Positions 39,310 through 49,003 of a stretch of DNA of 64,000 bases are shown in pieces; the first letter of the stretch is position 1; each line of letters starts with the position of its first letter. The stretch lies in NCBI GenBank assembly GCA_003116995.1, contig BDSL01000158.1, positions 1 to 64,000 on the forward strand, written 5' to 3'. The notes beneath the pieces were generated by a model that was not told the origin of the DNA, did no database searches, and was given only the letters and a program-made list of their open reading frames with translations. Made by a program: the position numbers and the translations under genes. The DNA is from Yamagishiella unicocca (Eukaryota > Chlorophyta > Chlorophyceae > Chlamydomonadales > Volvocaceae).

Positions 39310-39346
<37 letters not shown>

Positions 39347-42300
39347 TGCCTCAGCGACCCCTCTTCCCCCCGGCTTGGTTGCGCTGCGGCCCAGCCCTCC
39401 GCCCCTCCCCTCCCCGGTCCTGCCCTCCAGCAGCTCCGCCAGTCCGGACGCCAGCCCCGGCGGCAGCGTCTCACTGGCTCCGCCCTCCGTATCCACTGTC
39501 CCGCGCCGCTCCAGGGCGAAGCCCAGGACCTGCTCGGGAGACCAACCCAAGACGCGGCCCCCGCCGCCGCCGCCGCCGCCGCCGCCACTATCCTTACTGC
39601 CGTCGGCGTCATCCTCGGGCAGCGGCGGCGCCGGGCCCCATGTGAAGTGGTTCATGGCGGCTGCCATTCGGCTCACCACCACACTGCTGGGTGAGGCGAG
39701 GGAGGAGACGCGGCCACTGGAAACTGGGTCGTTGGTGGACGTGACGGAGCTGCGGGCGGCCTCCTGGGATAGCGCCAGCGCTAGGGCCTGGTCGTTGCTG
39801 GTGCGGGCACTGGAAGGCAGGGTGCGGGGGCGGGACGCGGCGCGGAGCAGCGCGCCAGCCCCCACGCGGCGTCGGGAGCCGTTGGCCGTTGCGGGCAGCA
39901 CACTGCCGGTCGGCGGGGATGGCCGCAGGCCGCTGCTACCGCTACCGGTGACGGCGGCGGCGGCAGCGGCGGGGATGGCGGGGGCATTTGTATGGAGGCC
40001 GCCAGTGGCGGGGTCAACCGGCGTTGCGGGCCAATGTGACGAGCCTGGTACGACCAGCGGCTGCGGCCGTACCCGCCGCAGCGACGGCGACGGCGCCAGC
40101 GGCGGCGGCGGCGGCGGCGGTCCGCCGGGTGACGCCGGCTCCCCCGCCACCGCCGCGACCAGCGCATCCGCACCCCCCGCCGCTGCTACCTCCGGCTGCT
40201 GCCTGAACAGCCTCCCGCGACTCACCCTCCCGCCGATCCGCAACCTGTTGTCGCTGACCGACCTGAGCTCGTGCGCCCGCCGCACCATCCCTACGGCCGA
40301 CTGCGGCGACACCCCAACCCCGCCACCAGCATCCATCATCTGGGACGGCGCCGCCAGCGCCGCCAGCGCCGCCGGCGCCGCGGCGCCGGACGCCGCCTCG
40401 CCCTCACCCACGTCCGCTTCCGACTCCCGCAACGCATCCGAGCTCAACTCCGCGTCCGCGTCCGCATCCCCACCCACCCCCCGCCATCGCGCCCGGGAGG
40501 CGGCGCTGCCGAGGACCCCCAGCCGGAGGTCCAGCTCCAGCCGCGCCGCCACCGCCGCCAGCACGGGCAGAGGCTGCATGGTGGCGGCGGCGGTGGCGCG
40601 CGCGACGGCGAGCGCCGCCCGCATCGCGTCGTGCGGCGCCATGCGCGAGTGGGAGCCGCCGGAGGGCAGCGAGCGGCACCGCCGCAGCGCTCCAGGGGAG
40701 GGCGGCCAGGCGTGAGACGACCGGCGGTGTGGAGGGTCGAAGCCTGGGGAGGGGCGCGAGAGGGTGTGTGGGGGAGGGTCGTGGAAGGGCGAGTGGGCAA
40801 TCACGGGCGGGGGGGACCAGGGGCGATAGCGAGGCACACCGACACCACCGACACACCAGCACACGGTGTCTTGGCACCAGCCTCGGTGCCCCCACCCCTT
40901 CGCCCCGCCGCAGCCGCGCTCGCACCGTCGTTATCATCAATGGCGTCGTCGCCACCGCCGGCGCCAACCAGCACTCCCGCCGCCACCAGCGCCGTGACCT
41001 CACCCACGCCACCCTCCGCCGCCGCCGCCGCCGCCGCCGCCCCAGGTCTCCCCCACTGCAGCGGCTCCGACGCCGCCGCCGCCTCGCCCATCCGCCTGCT
41101 ACTGCCGCCAGCCATCCTCCTCCTCGACCTGCCTCTCCGCGCCGGCACTCCCTGTACCGGCAACGCCGCCCCCTCCATCGTCGCCGCGCCCACGCTGCCC
41201 TGCCGCCGCAGCGAATGCGCGTTGCTGTACGGCACCAACGACGCGCTGTCGATGCTGTCCGGCCTGTGCTTCTTGCTGGTCCCGCCCAGCACCGCCCGCG
41301 AGTCGCGCAGCCACGTCCGTAACCGCTCCTGCGCCCAGACGTCCTCCTTGTGCTGTTGGTGCTGCTGGTATCGGAGCAACGCTTCGGTGCGGGGGATCAA
41401 CATGGACCAGGAGTCTTGCCGCGGGGACATCTGCGACCGGCCCATGCGGGTGGGCGCACGCGCGGCGCTATGAGCATGCCAGTGGATGGCGCTGGCGGCG
41501 CTGGCGCCGCTGTAGCTGACGTGGTGCTGCGGGATGTCCATGGGGCCGGTGCCGCGCCAGCCGGCGGTGTCGCGTGGCGTGGGCGGGGGCGCGTCGGCGC
41601 GGACATTGCCCCCGGGGGCTGAGACCCGTGGGCTGAGCACGTCCGCGCTGATCGGCGCCCCGAGCTTACGTACTGCGTGCGCCAGCCGCTCAAACATGCC
41701 GGCGACGCCACCGCTGGCACGGTCCGGCAGTACGACATTCGTCGCGCCGCTGGCGGAGGTGCCTCCCAGGAGACCGGCGGATTGTATGGATGCCCGGCTG
41801 TAGACGGGGTGGGGGCCGCCGCCGCCGCTGCCGCGGCCGCTGTCGCCTTCTGGGTCGGAGCCGCCCAAGGCGGCGGCGGCGGCAGCCGCCGCCGCCTCCG
41901 TCTCGAACGCCGTCGGGCCGGCACCACCGCAGCTTCCCTTGCGCGGGTAGAACCACACATCCTCAGCCGACACCACACAGCTGCCCTGCCCCTGCCCCTG
42001 CCCTTGCCCCTGCGCCAAGCCGGTTACTGCCGCCGTGGCGGCGGCGGCGGCGGCGACCCGGCGCAGGCTGGCGGTGCCGGCGGAGGCGCGGTGAGCGGAG
42101 GGGCGCTGGGACAGCTGCTCCTCGGGCATGGTGGGCAGCTCGTGGCTGAGCTCGTGCACCGTACTGCGACGGAGCGTGGAGCCGCGCCGTGTGAGTGCGA
42201 GGGGTATGCTGTGCCGACGGAGCATGTGGGGGGTCGTGAAGCTGCTGTCGATGTGGAGCGAGTCCGGGTCGAACGTCAGGCGGGTGTCCAGCTCCTTGAC

Positions 42301-45300
42301 TATTGTGGACACCTGCAGGAGGGACCGCACCGCACCGCAATCGTGTCAAGCAATTTAAAATAAAGTATAAGGATACCGGTACTTTGTTAATTTGATTTTC
42401 AAACTTTATCCGTTGTTTTCATTTCGGTTATGCCCTGAAGGGCATTTAAGACGCTTGGTGGAGTTGAAACCGGAGCGAGTGTTCGACGATGGAATTGAGC
42501 CCCCATGCATCATCAGGCCGCTTCACTCACGCTCAGGAATGTACAACCCTTAAGCCTCCCCACTCCTCACCCCAATCAGCACCCCGCCCCCCGCCCGCCC
42601 GCCCCACCTCTTCCTCCGTCATTCCGTGCGTCACCCCAATCATGACCAGCCAGCGCTTCATGATCTTGACGCGCGCTGGATCCAGACGCTCCGAAACCCG
42701 CTCCGCGACGCGCTGCTGCAGCGCGTTGGCTGCGGACGGCCCGTCGGGGCCATCGGCGGCGCCGCCGCCGTACCGCGCCCCCCGCCGCCGCTGCTGCTGT
42801 GAGTCCAGGGTGGCGACAGACGACTGGGCGCCGTCGCCGTTGGTGAAGCCCTGCTGCGGCCCCTCACTTTCGGCCTCGTCTGCGGCCTCGTCCTCGTCAT
42901 CCGTCTGAACGCACGTCGTGGTGAATGCGCGGCGCGTTGAAAGTACGGTGGGCGGAAAAAGCGAATGTACAGCAGGGTGCATGTACGGCGTGGTTGGGTG
43001 AATTACGGCAGGGTGAATCTCCCCCGGGCCCCTTCACATGCTCCCTTCCAAGCAGCCCGCATCCCGCCCGGCCGCCGCCTAGGGGTGACGTACCTGGAAC
43101 GAGGTGATGAGGATGGCCAGGAAGAGGGACAGCAGGACGAAGTTACCGATAACGGCCCACGTGACAAAGTAGAGTACGGCGGCGACGCCGGAGGCACGCA
43201 TGCCGTTCCAGGCAACTCGGAGCCAGTCGTCACCTGAAGTGAGGGGGGGGGGCACGAGGAGGCGGGCGGGGGTTGCAAGGAAAACCCGTGCACGAAAGGA
43301 AAACCGTTTAGGACACGGACGTTTTGAGTTGCATGCTATGGGGGGTCGAGAGGAGGAGTTTGGTGAGCACAGCGGTTAAGCGACGAGTGAGGAACGCGGA
43401 AAGCACAACGCAGACGGATGAGTAAACCAGGTGAGGGTTGGATGGGTGGGTGGATGGGTGGGTGGGTGCAGGGCGGGAGAGGCACCCGTGTCCTCCAAAA
43501 CTGTACGACAACAGCGCTGCCGTACGCACACGTAAGGATCTGGAACACCGTGTAGCCCGACTGCCACAGCGTGTTGAAGCTGGACCTGGACGCCTCCGGG
43601 TCGTCGAGGTTGGCTTCGGGCTGGAAGCTCCACATACCGCCAAACTGTTGTAACCCCATGATGCTGAAGATGAAAATGAAGAGGCTCGCAAGCAACAGGA
43701 AATTGCCCAGTGCGCAGAAACCCTGAAGAAAAGGGAAAGGGAGGGGTGCGGTTATTGTTCAGGGATGTAATGGATTGGTTTCCATGGATGGTGGTTGTCG
43801 TTTTGGGTTGGAACGGTTGTCAGTTGGTGATGAGAGTGGTGGGCCCAGGTGGAGGGAGCTGGAGCGACGGAAGTGGATGGAGGGTAGGAGGGGAGACCCG
43901 TGGGCCGGCAGGGAGGGAGTCGACTGAGGACCCCCACCCACCCGCACCACCATCTTGACCAGACGATGCAGGCTCCGCACGCGGCGCAGCAGCTTCAGCG
44001 TGCGCAGCACGCGCAGCACGCGTAGGGTCCGCAGGGCCTGTACGGCAAGGCAAGAGGCCGGGACCCGGGCGGGGACGATTTGCGGTGGGCGTGCAGGAGA
44101 GCGATGTCCGAGGGAGCCAGTACGACGATTAGCTGTAGTTCCCAGGGCGGCGGGCATCACGATTGGTCGGCTCCGCCCTTCTCCTCACTCACACCTTTTT
44201 CAATCTCCGCACCCCTCCGCTCCACCCATCCCTCCCTCCCCTCCCCTATGACCCCACCTGCGTGCCCGTCTTCCCTCCTCCCAGCGCCACCAGGATGATC
44301 TCCGCCACCGACACCCCCACCACCACGCCGTCCAGAACGTTCCAGGGGTCGGCCCAGTAGCGCAGGAAGCCGATGGCCACGTGTTTGAGCACGAGCTCTG
44401 CTATGAAGACGTAGGTCAGGACTGGAAGGGAGACGGAGAGAGCGGAGGGAGGGGGCAGAGAGCGGAGGGCAAGGGTGGCGAGGAGACCCAGTGAATCGAC
44501 ATAGGAGGGGCGGGATAGCAGAGGGGAGGGGGGGACAGGGTGTGTATTCTGCTGACGCGTGTCGCTACGAAGTGCCTGCCCTGGTGGCCCTATTCCTCTC
44601 CGTGACACGCGCAACCCAATCCGACTCCTCTCTAAATACCCCCACCCTTGCCCCTCCTCCCTCCTCTCTCCTCCTCTCTTCCCCCCTTTCCCGCCCCCTC
44701 CCGCCCTCTCCCGCACCGTTGTTGGTGACGTTGATGACGCGCGCCAACGTGGGCCCTATGCCGTAGTGATCCATGCCCAGCACCACCGTGTTCACCACGA
44801 TGCAGAGCGTCATGAGCTGTTGGAAGACGACGTTTTCCACCACGCCGTACGCGAGCTTGCGCCAAGGCGGCAGCGTCACGCGGTGTACGGGCTGCATATG
44901 ACGCAGCCGGAAGTCGTACATCCAGGCGCGCAGCGCGCGGCCCGCAAGGCGGTAGCGGCGGCGCAGGGTGCGGACGCCGCGGCCCAGGCGGGCCGCCAAG
45001 CCGAGCAGTACGGCGCCGCTGGGGCTTCGCCCCAGCGTCGACGACGCCGAGCGGCTGGTGCCGTCGACGCTGCCGTACATGCCGTCTCCGCCGCCGTCGT
45101 CGTCGTCTAGTTGCTGCAGGTTGGCGGCGGTGTTGGTGCGGCTAGGGGCCTGGCTGCGGGCCTGCATGGCGGATGCGAGGTCAAGGGAGGTGCAGGGTGC
45201 GGGGAGCGATGGTGGGTGCAAGTCAGAGTGCCGTGTGGGACTTGGCTCACACAAACTCCCTCCTCCTTCTTTGGATCCGAGCCGTCAGCCAGGGCCTGCC

Positions 45301-48300
45301 GTGCTGGGTGCAACCACCATACCGTTACGTCACATGCGCACGACCGAGTGCGCCTTAGGTTGCCGCCATCCCCGTCCCGCAGTTGCCCCACGGGTCGCTA
45401 GTCAACGACACACGACCCTCCCCTGGACCACCATTACATCGCATAGGGCCCAGCCACCTACCACTGCCTCCAGCTGTGCGAACCTGCAAGGCAGCAACGA
45501 GGGACAGGGAAGGGCGCGTCGTCAGGCTTCTGAACGGCTTTCCGAAACCCTACCATGAGGTCCAGAGGGGGTTTCGAGGAAGACCCGTGGGTGCCCGAAA
45601 AAAACCGTTTAGAACAGGCGTTTTGAGATGCATGCTGGAGAACTGGGTTGGGGATACTAAAGCCGAAGGGCGTAATATGACCAGGGGGGGCAGCCTTAGT
45701 CAGGGACAGGCAGCCAGGCCGGTATCGCCAGCCCGCCGCCACTATGCCATCGACTCGTCCCTGCGCGACCGGGCTAGATACACCGCGAGGCACCTGACCC
45801 ACTGTACCCCAACCCCCAGTCCCCCGGTCCCACCCCGCACTCTCCTTCCCTCCCCGTACCCATCCCCACAGATCCAAACGAGCGTGCCAAATGCTCCCTA
45901 GCAAGTTACACGTTTCCGTGCCGATCTACGGGTTTGCTCTCACGCCCCGTTCCCGCCACACGTACCCCTCCCCGTGTCCCTTCCCGTACCCCTCCCCGCA
46001 CCCGCATGCACCCTACTCCCCTCCAACACCCCGCCCCCCTTCCCCCCTTGTCCTACTTGCTGGACATGATTGCCACCACCAGCTGCATCGCGAAGAACGA
46101 CCCGAACAGCACCAGCAGGCTGAAGAAGGCGATGGGCAGGCCCGGCCCCCCCGCGCTCCACTGCGGGTACAGCTGCAGCTCGCTCCAGCCGTCCAGCGTA
46201 AGGACCCCGAAGATGTTGAGGGAGGCCATGCCGAAGTTGTCGAAGCCGGTGTAGCCGAAGTTGGGGTTGGGGTAGCGGCCGCGGCAGGAGACGGCTGCGC
46301 GAGGGCGGCGACGGATGGAGCGGCGACGGATGGAGCGGCGGCCGGCGAAGGGTGGCAGGGCAGGAGGAGGGTTGCAAGGAAAACCCGTGGAGGGAAGGGC
46401 AGGAGGAGGGGAGGGCAGGAGGAGGGGAGGGCAGGAGGAGGGAAGGGCAGGAGGAGGGGAGGGAAGGGGAGCGTGTGAGTGCGCCGTTTGAGGGTGTTCA
46501 TTGGCCGAAGAGTACGTGGATGTGGGGTTCTGGGGTGGCACGGAGCGTACGGAGCGTACGGAGCGTACGGAGCGTACGGAGCATACATAAATGCCCGGAC
46601 CTATGTGCCCTTCACTGCGGCGGACGCCGCAGTCTGATGACTGTAACGCCAGACACGCTGCCACCAGCATCCCTGCCTCCACCACCCATAACATCGTGTA
46701 CTCCGTCAACAGCGCCCTGCCTCCCTCCCTCCCATCCCGCCTCTGGCCCCCCACCCCACACTCACGCAGCCCCTCGTAATCGGCCGGACACGAGACCGCT
46801 CCAACCGCGCCAGACGACGAGCACGGCGTGTCCTCAAACCCTGGAATCAAAATCCATTCCACCGGGCCTGTTGCGCCGCCACTGCTGCCGTTCCCGCTGC
46901 TGCTATTGAGCACACCAAGCGAGCTACTGTCCGCCACAGGGGGTCCAGGTCCAGGCGCCAAGGGAGGGCTCCCGAAGGTCATCCCAGGCGACCCCGGCGG
47001 GGGGCCGGAGGGGAAGGCCGCGGTGGTGTTTTGGTAGGCGCAGCGGTTGTGCAGCGTGCCCATGAAGATGTTTAGCGCCACGATTCCGAACACGAAGAAC
47101 ACCCACACCAGCAGAAACAGCACGTCGATCAGCAGCGGCACCACCTCAAGCAAGCACTGGATCAGCCGCTTGAGGCCTGCGGGGCGCGAGGGGGGTGGGG
47201 TATAGGGTTTGGGGAAGCTGTACCACGCCAACCCTACACCAGCCGTGGCCTTCAGGTGCGGCACCTAAATCCCCCGAGGGCCGGGGGCGCCCCAAGGCAG
47301 CGACACTCCGGGGCCTTATGGCCGGGCAAGTGCAGCCCGGAGCTCCCCCCTTCCCCCAGGTGACCCGCTGGGGGCCATCAGCATGCCCCGGGGATACGAC
47401 AAGGCTCGCCGCAGCAGCCGCAGTACATCGAACCGCAGTACCGCAAGTACCGTACTGCCAGTCCCGAAGCGCCAGGGTGGTGAGTAGCCCCAGCCTGCCA
47501 GCACTTTCGCCAGCAGCCCCCCAGCAGCCCCCCAGCAGCCCCCCAGCAGCCCCCCAGCAGCCCCCCAGCAGTCTGGGTTCTGGCAGCGGGCCAGCAGCCC
47601 CCCCAGCAGCCCCCCAGCCCCAGCTTCAGCCCCAGGCAGCCAGCCCCAGAATGCTGCCGGCGGTGGGAGCTGCACACACGTTGCGCCAGCACGTGAAGAT
47701 GCGCAGGCAGGCGAGCCTGTCTTGCCTCCCCCACCGCCCCACACGAACACCAGCGGATTGCCGACGCCGTGCGGCCCCCTCTGGGCCCGCTGGCCCTCGC
47801 CACTGACAAGCTCCGCCACCGACAAGCAAGGCCCTCTCGCCCCTCTGCGGATGGCACCTGCACCCCTTCCCACACTCTGGCTCGCACCCCGGCCCGCACT
47901 CTGGCCCGCACCTGGGACCACCTTGAGCATCCGCAGCGGCCGCAACGCCCTCAGGGCGCGCAAGCCGTTGACCCCGCCGCCGTCCCCCACCGGCAGGAAG
48001 GCGATGTACCCAGTGGCGGTGGAGATGAGGTCTGTCCGTCCGGGTGGGGGGGGGCCGAGAGTGCGCACGAAGGAGCCCGAAGCAGGGGGTTCGGGAGGGG
48101 GAACGTGGGTCGAGGCGGTTGGGTTGGTTGAGGTGGTTACATGCTCAACGAGCGACGGCGAGTGATGAGGAAAGGAAGGGGGGGACTGGGGAGCTGAGAT
48201 GGCGGTGAGTACATGGCGGTGAGAGGGGAGGAGGGGACACGGGGTGTGGGCGCAAGGGCTGGCAGCAGCTGTGGACGGAGCCAAGAGAGTGTGGTGGTGC

Positions 48301-49003
48301 GGTGCTACACGGCCCTGGGGCGGCAGCCCTGCTATGCCCCTGCCACCAGCGGCAGACCTGACCGACCCTCGTGCCAATCTCTACCCACCAATCCAGTTCC
48401 AGCCGTCGTGTAGGTATGCGGCCGGACCCAGAAGGAAGCAGTTAGCAAGGGCCTGGCACAGTATCTCCAGCGTGAAGCACGCAGTGAAGAAGGTTTCCGT
48501 GATGAATAGGGCCTGCGAGGCAGGGGGGGGCTTGGTGGCTGCTGGCGCCGGAACCCGGGCGGGGGGGAGGGGGCGCGACGGGGTACGGCCCAGCGCGAGC
48601 GACCTACGTGCATGTAATCGCTGTGCTGGCACTCCTCGTCACACGGTCCCGGATCCATGGCCAACGTGATGCAGTTTAGGAAGACCAGTAACAGCACGAC
48701 TTTGCCAAATGCTGGCGCATTCGTCAGGACCAGGCACCCTTTGCGAAACGCGTTGTGCGTTCTGAAGATGTAGAATGACTTGTCGTTTTGGTTCAATAAC
48801 TTCAGAGCATCCAGCGCCGGTTGGAAAAGAGGGTTAGAAACCTCTTGCGCCAAGTATGATGACCCAGGTGGGCCTCCCAGGCTCATCAGCGAAAGCTGAT
48901 GACTCGAAGGTCCACAGGTGTTGGCTTCATCAGGGCCGCCTCCTCCATTCGCTTCCGTGCTCGTTCGAGGTGCGGCCTCCGCCGGCCCGCGCAACACCTC
49001 CAT
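28498..49003 (-). CDS. Four-domain voltage-gated cation channel alpha subunit (Cav/Nav superfamily)
   Basis: Pore-forming subunit of a voltage-gated cation channel in a membrane, with four repeats of S1-S6 and one pore loop each. My model has 27 GT-AG exons whose phases all agree: 49003-48608, 48512-48389, 48031-47912, 47176-46766, 46294-46057, 45483-45462 (22 nt), 45161-44717, 44421-44258, 44037-43951, 43722-43530, 43233-43094, 42904-42608, 42312-40857, 40743-37009, 36662-36160, 35964-35848, 35436-35225, 34635-34449, 34238-34053, 33734-33588, 33195-33091, 32682-32485, 32097-31982, 31529-31340, 30897-30737, 30483-30342, 30120-28498. This gives 3,904 residues; Cav alpha-1 subunits are usually 1,800-2,400. 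The start ATG follows an in-frame TAA directly. Pore motifs are TLDGW (D385), TCDDW (D735), TLDGY (D2999) and TGDGW (D3283). The excess length is mostly the II-III linker. The junction of exons 9 and 10 could shift by one codon or hide a tiny exon. The channel assignment is firm; the ion is not. Confidence 0.9.
31626..31697. repeat. 18-bp minisatellite, 4 copies
   Basis: GCGGAGCGGGCGGGAGGT repeated four times in the intron between channel exons 23 and 24. Confidence 0.85.
32105..32212. repeat. CAG/CTG trinucleotide repeat at a 3' splice site
   Basis: About 108 bp of CAG with CGG and CAA interruptions. On the minus strand it is CTG-rich and ends GCTCCTGCCGCAG, directly at the acceptor of channel exon 23 (32097). 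Confidence 0.85.
32421..32487 (-). repeat. 28-bp tandem duplication spanning a 5' splice site
   Basis: On the minus strand the intron after channel exon 22 begins GTGAGGGGGCTGCAAGGAAA, and a 28-bp unit including this donor and ACCCGTGT is repeated, followed by a third GTGAGGGGGC. It places three identical GTGAGG donors 28 nt apart; the unit contains the first block of the dispersed intronic motif. Confidence 0.75.
32959..33028 (-). repeat. Dispersed intronic motif, copy C
   Basis: Reverse complement reads TTGAGGAAGACCCGTGGATG, AAAAAACCGTTTAGGACAG, then a diverged CGTTTCACGATACATGCTGG. It lies in the intron between channel exons 21 and 22. Confidence 0.7.
34676..34803. repeat. 26-bp minisatellite, about 5 copies
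   Basis: Units of the type CAAGTGTGACGCCAAGCCTG plus TGTGCA, with a transition from CGCAAGTGTAACG to CACAAGTGTGACG units, in the intron between channel exons 17 and 18. Confidence 0.85.
35496..35600. repeat. GT-rich simple sequence
   Basis: Irregular GTGTGTGAATGCGTATGTG-like units in the intron between channel exons 16 and 17. Confidence 0.7.
36160..42904 (-). other. Giant channel II-III linker (~2,000 residues)
   Basis: Exons 12-15 code for about residues 781-2777 between IIS6 and IIIS1. The 297-nt exon 42608-42904 is acidic and then helical (LDPARVKIMKRWLVMIG). Exons 40857-42312 and 37009-40743 are long and low in complexity, rich in Ala, Gly, Ser and Pro, with poly-Gly, poly-Pro and poly-Ala runs. 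Exon 37009-40743 stays open for 1,245 codons and is in phase at both ends, which argues that it is truly coded. An unrecognised intron inside it cannot be excluded. No catalytic domain was seen. Confidence 0.75.
36946..36990 (-). repeat. Dispersed intronic motif, copy D (partial)
   Basis: Reverse complement reads GGGTTGCATGGAAAATCCGTG, then ACGGTTTAGGACGG. It begins about 19 nt inside the 5' splice site of the intron after channel exon 14. Confidence 0.6.
43094..45161 (-). other. Channel I-II linker and domain II
   Basis: The linker is acidic and Ser-rich (LDDDDGGGDG) and then basic. S1 is VFQQLMTLCIVVNTVVLGMD, S2-S3 lie in exon 44258-44421 (WNVLDGVVVGVSVAEIILV), and S4 is in exon 43951-44037 with Arg or Lys at every third place (LRTLRVLRVLRTLKLLRRVR). 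The pore loop is rebuilt across the intron 43234-43529 as ILTCDDWLRVAWNG, so the residue aligned with the Glu of the Cav TGED motif is D735. S6 is NFVLLSLFLAILITSF. Confidence 0.85.
43272..43335 (+). repeat. Dispersed intronic motif, copy A
   Basis: GTTGCAAGGAAAACCCGTG, a spacer, GGAAAACCGTTTAGGACA, a spacer and CGTTTTGAGTTGCATGC. It lies in the channel intron between exons 10 and 11 and belongs to a family also seen at 45570, 32959, 36946, 46369 and 32421. Confidence 0.7.
45570..45636 (+). repeat. Dispersed intronic motif, copy B
   Basis: Same order of blocks: GAGGAAGACCCGTGG, AAAAACCGTTTAGAACAGG, CGTTTTGAGATGCATGCTGG. It lies in the intron between channel exons 5 and 6. Confidence 0.7.
46369..46390 (+). 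repeat. Dispersed intronic motif, copy E (short)
   Basis: Only the first block GGTTGCAAGGAAAACCCGTG is present, beside purine-rich GGGCAGGAGGAGG tandem repeats, in the intron between channel exons 4 and 5. Confidence 0.5.
46541..46586. repeat. 9-bp minisatellite, 5 copies
   Basis: CGGAGCGTA repeated five times, the last copy with an A change, in the intron between channel exons 4 and 5. Confidence 0.85.
47505..47625. repeat. CCCCCCAGCAG tandem repeat
   Basis: About ten units in two groups in the intron between channel exons 3 and 4. On the minus strand they read CTGCTGGGGGG. Confidence 0.8.

Larger units (their letters stand above)
46057..48715 (-). other. Channel domain I (S1-S6)
   Basis: S1 lies at about residues 98-117 (KVVLLLVFLNCITLAM), S2 at about 133-155, S3 and S4 at 174-213. 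S4 has Arg every third position (LRALRALRPLRMLK). S5 follows at about 222-240. A Ser/Gly/Pro-rich extracellular loop precedes the pore loop FGVLTLDGWSEL with D385. S6 (about 402-430) ends AIMSSKFAQLEAV through the 22-nt exon 45462-45483. A 110-residue cytosolic N terminus comes before S1. Confidence 0.88.

Noticed and set aside
36332..41473. Long plus-strand frames opposite the channel linker (up to 514 codons)
   Set aside because: Compositional shadows of GC-rich exons. The minus strand has in-phase splice sites at every exon end and the plus strand does not.
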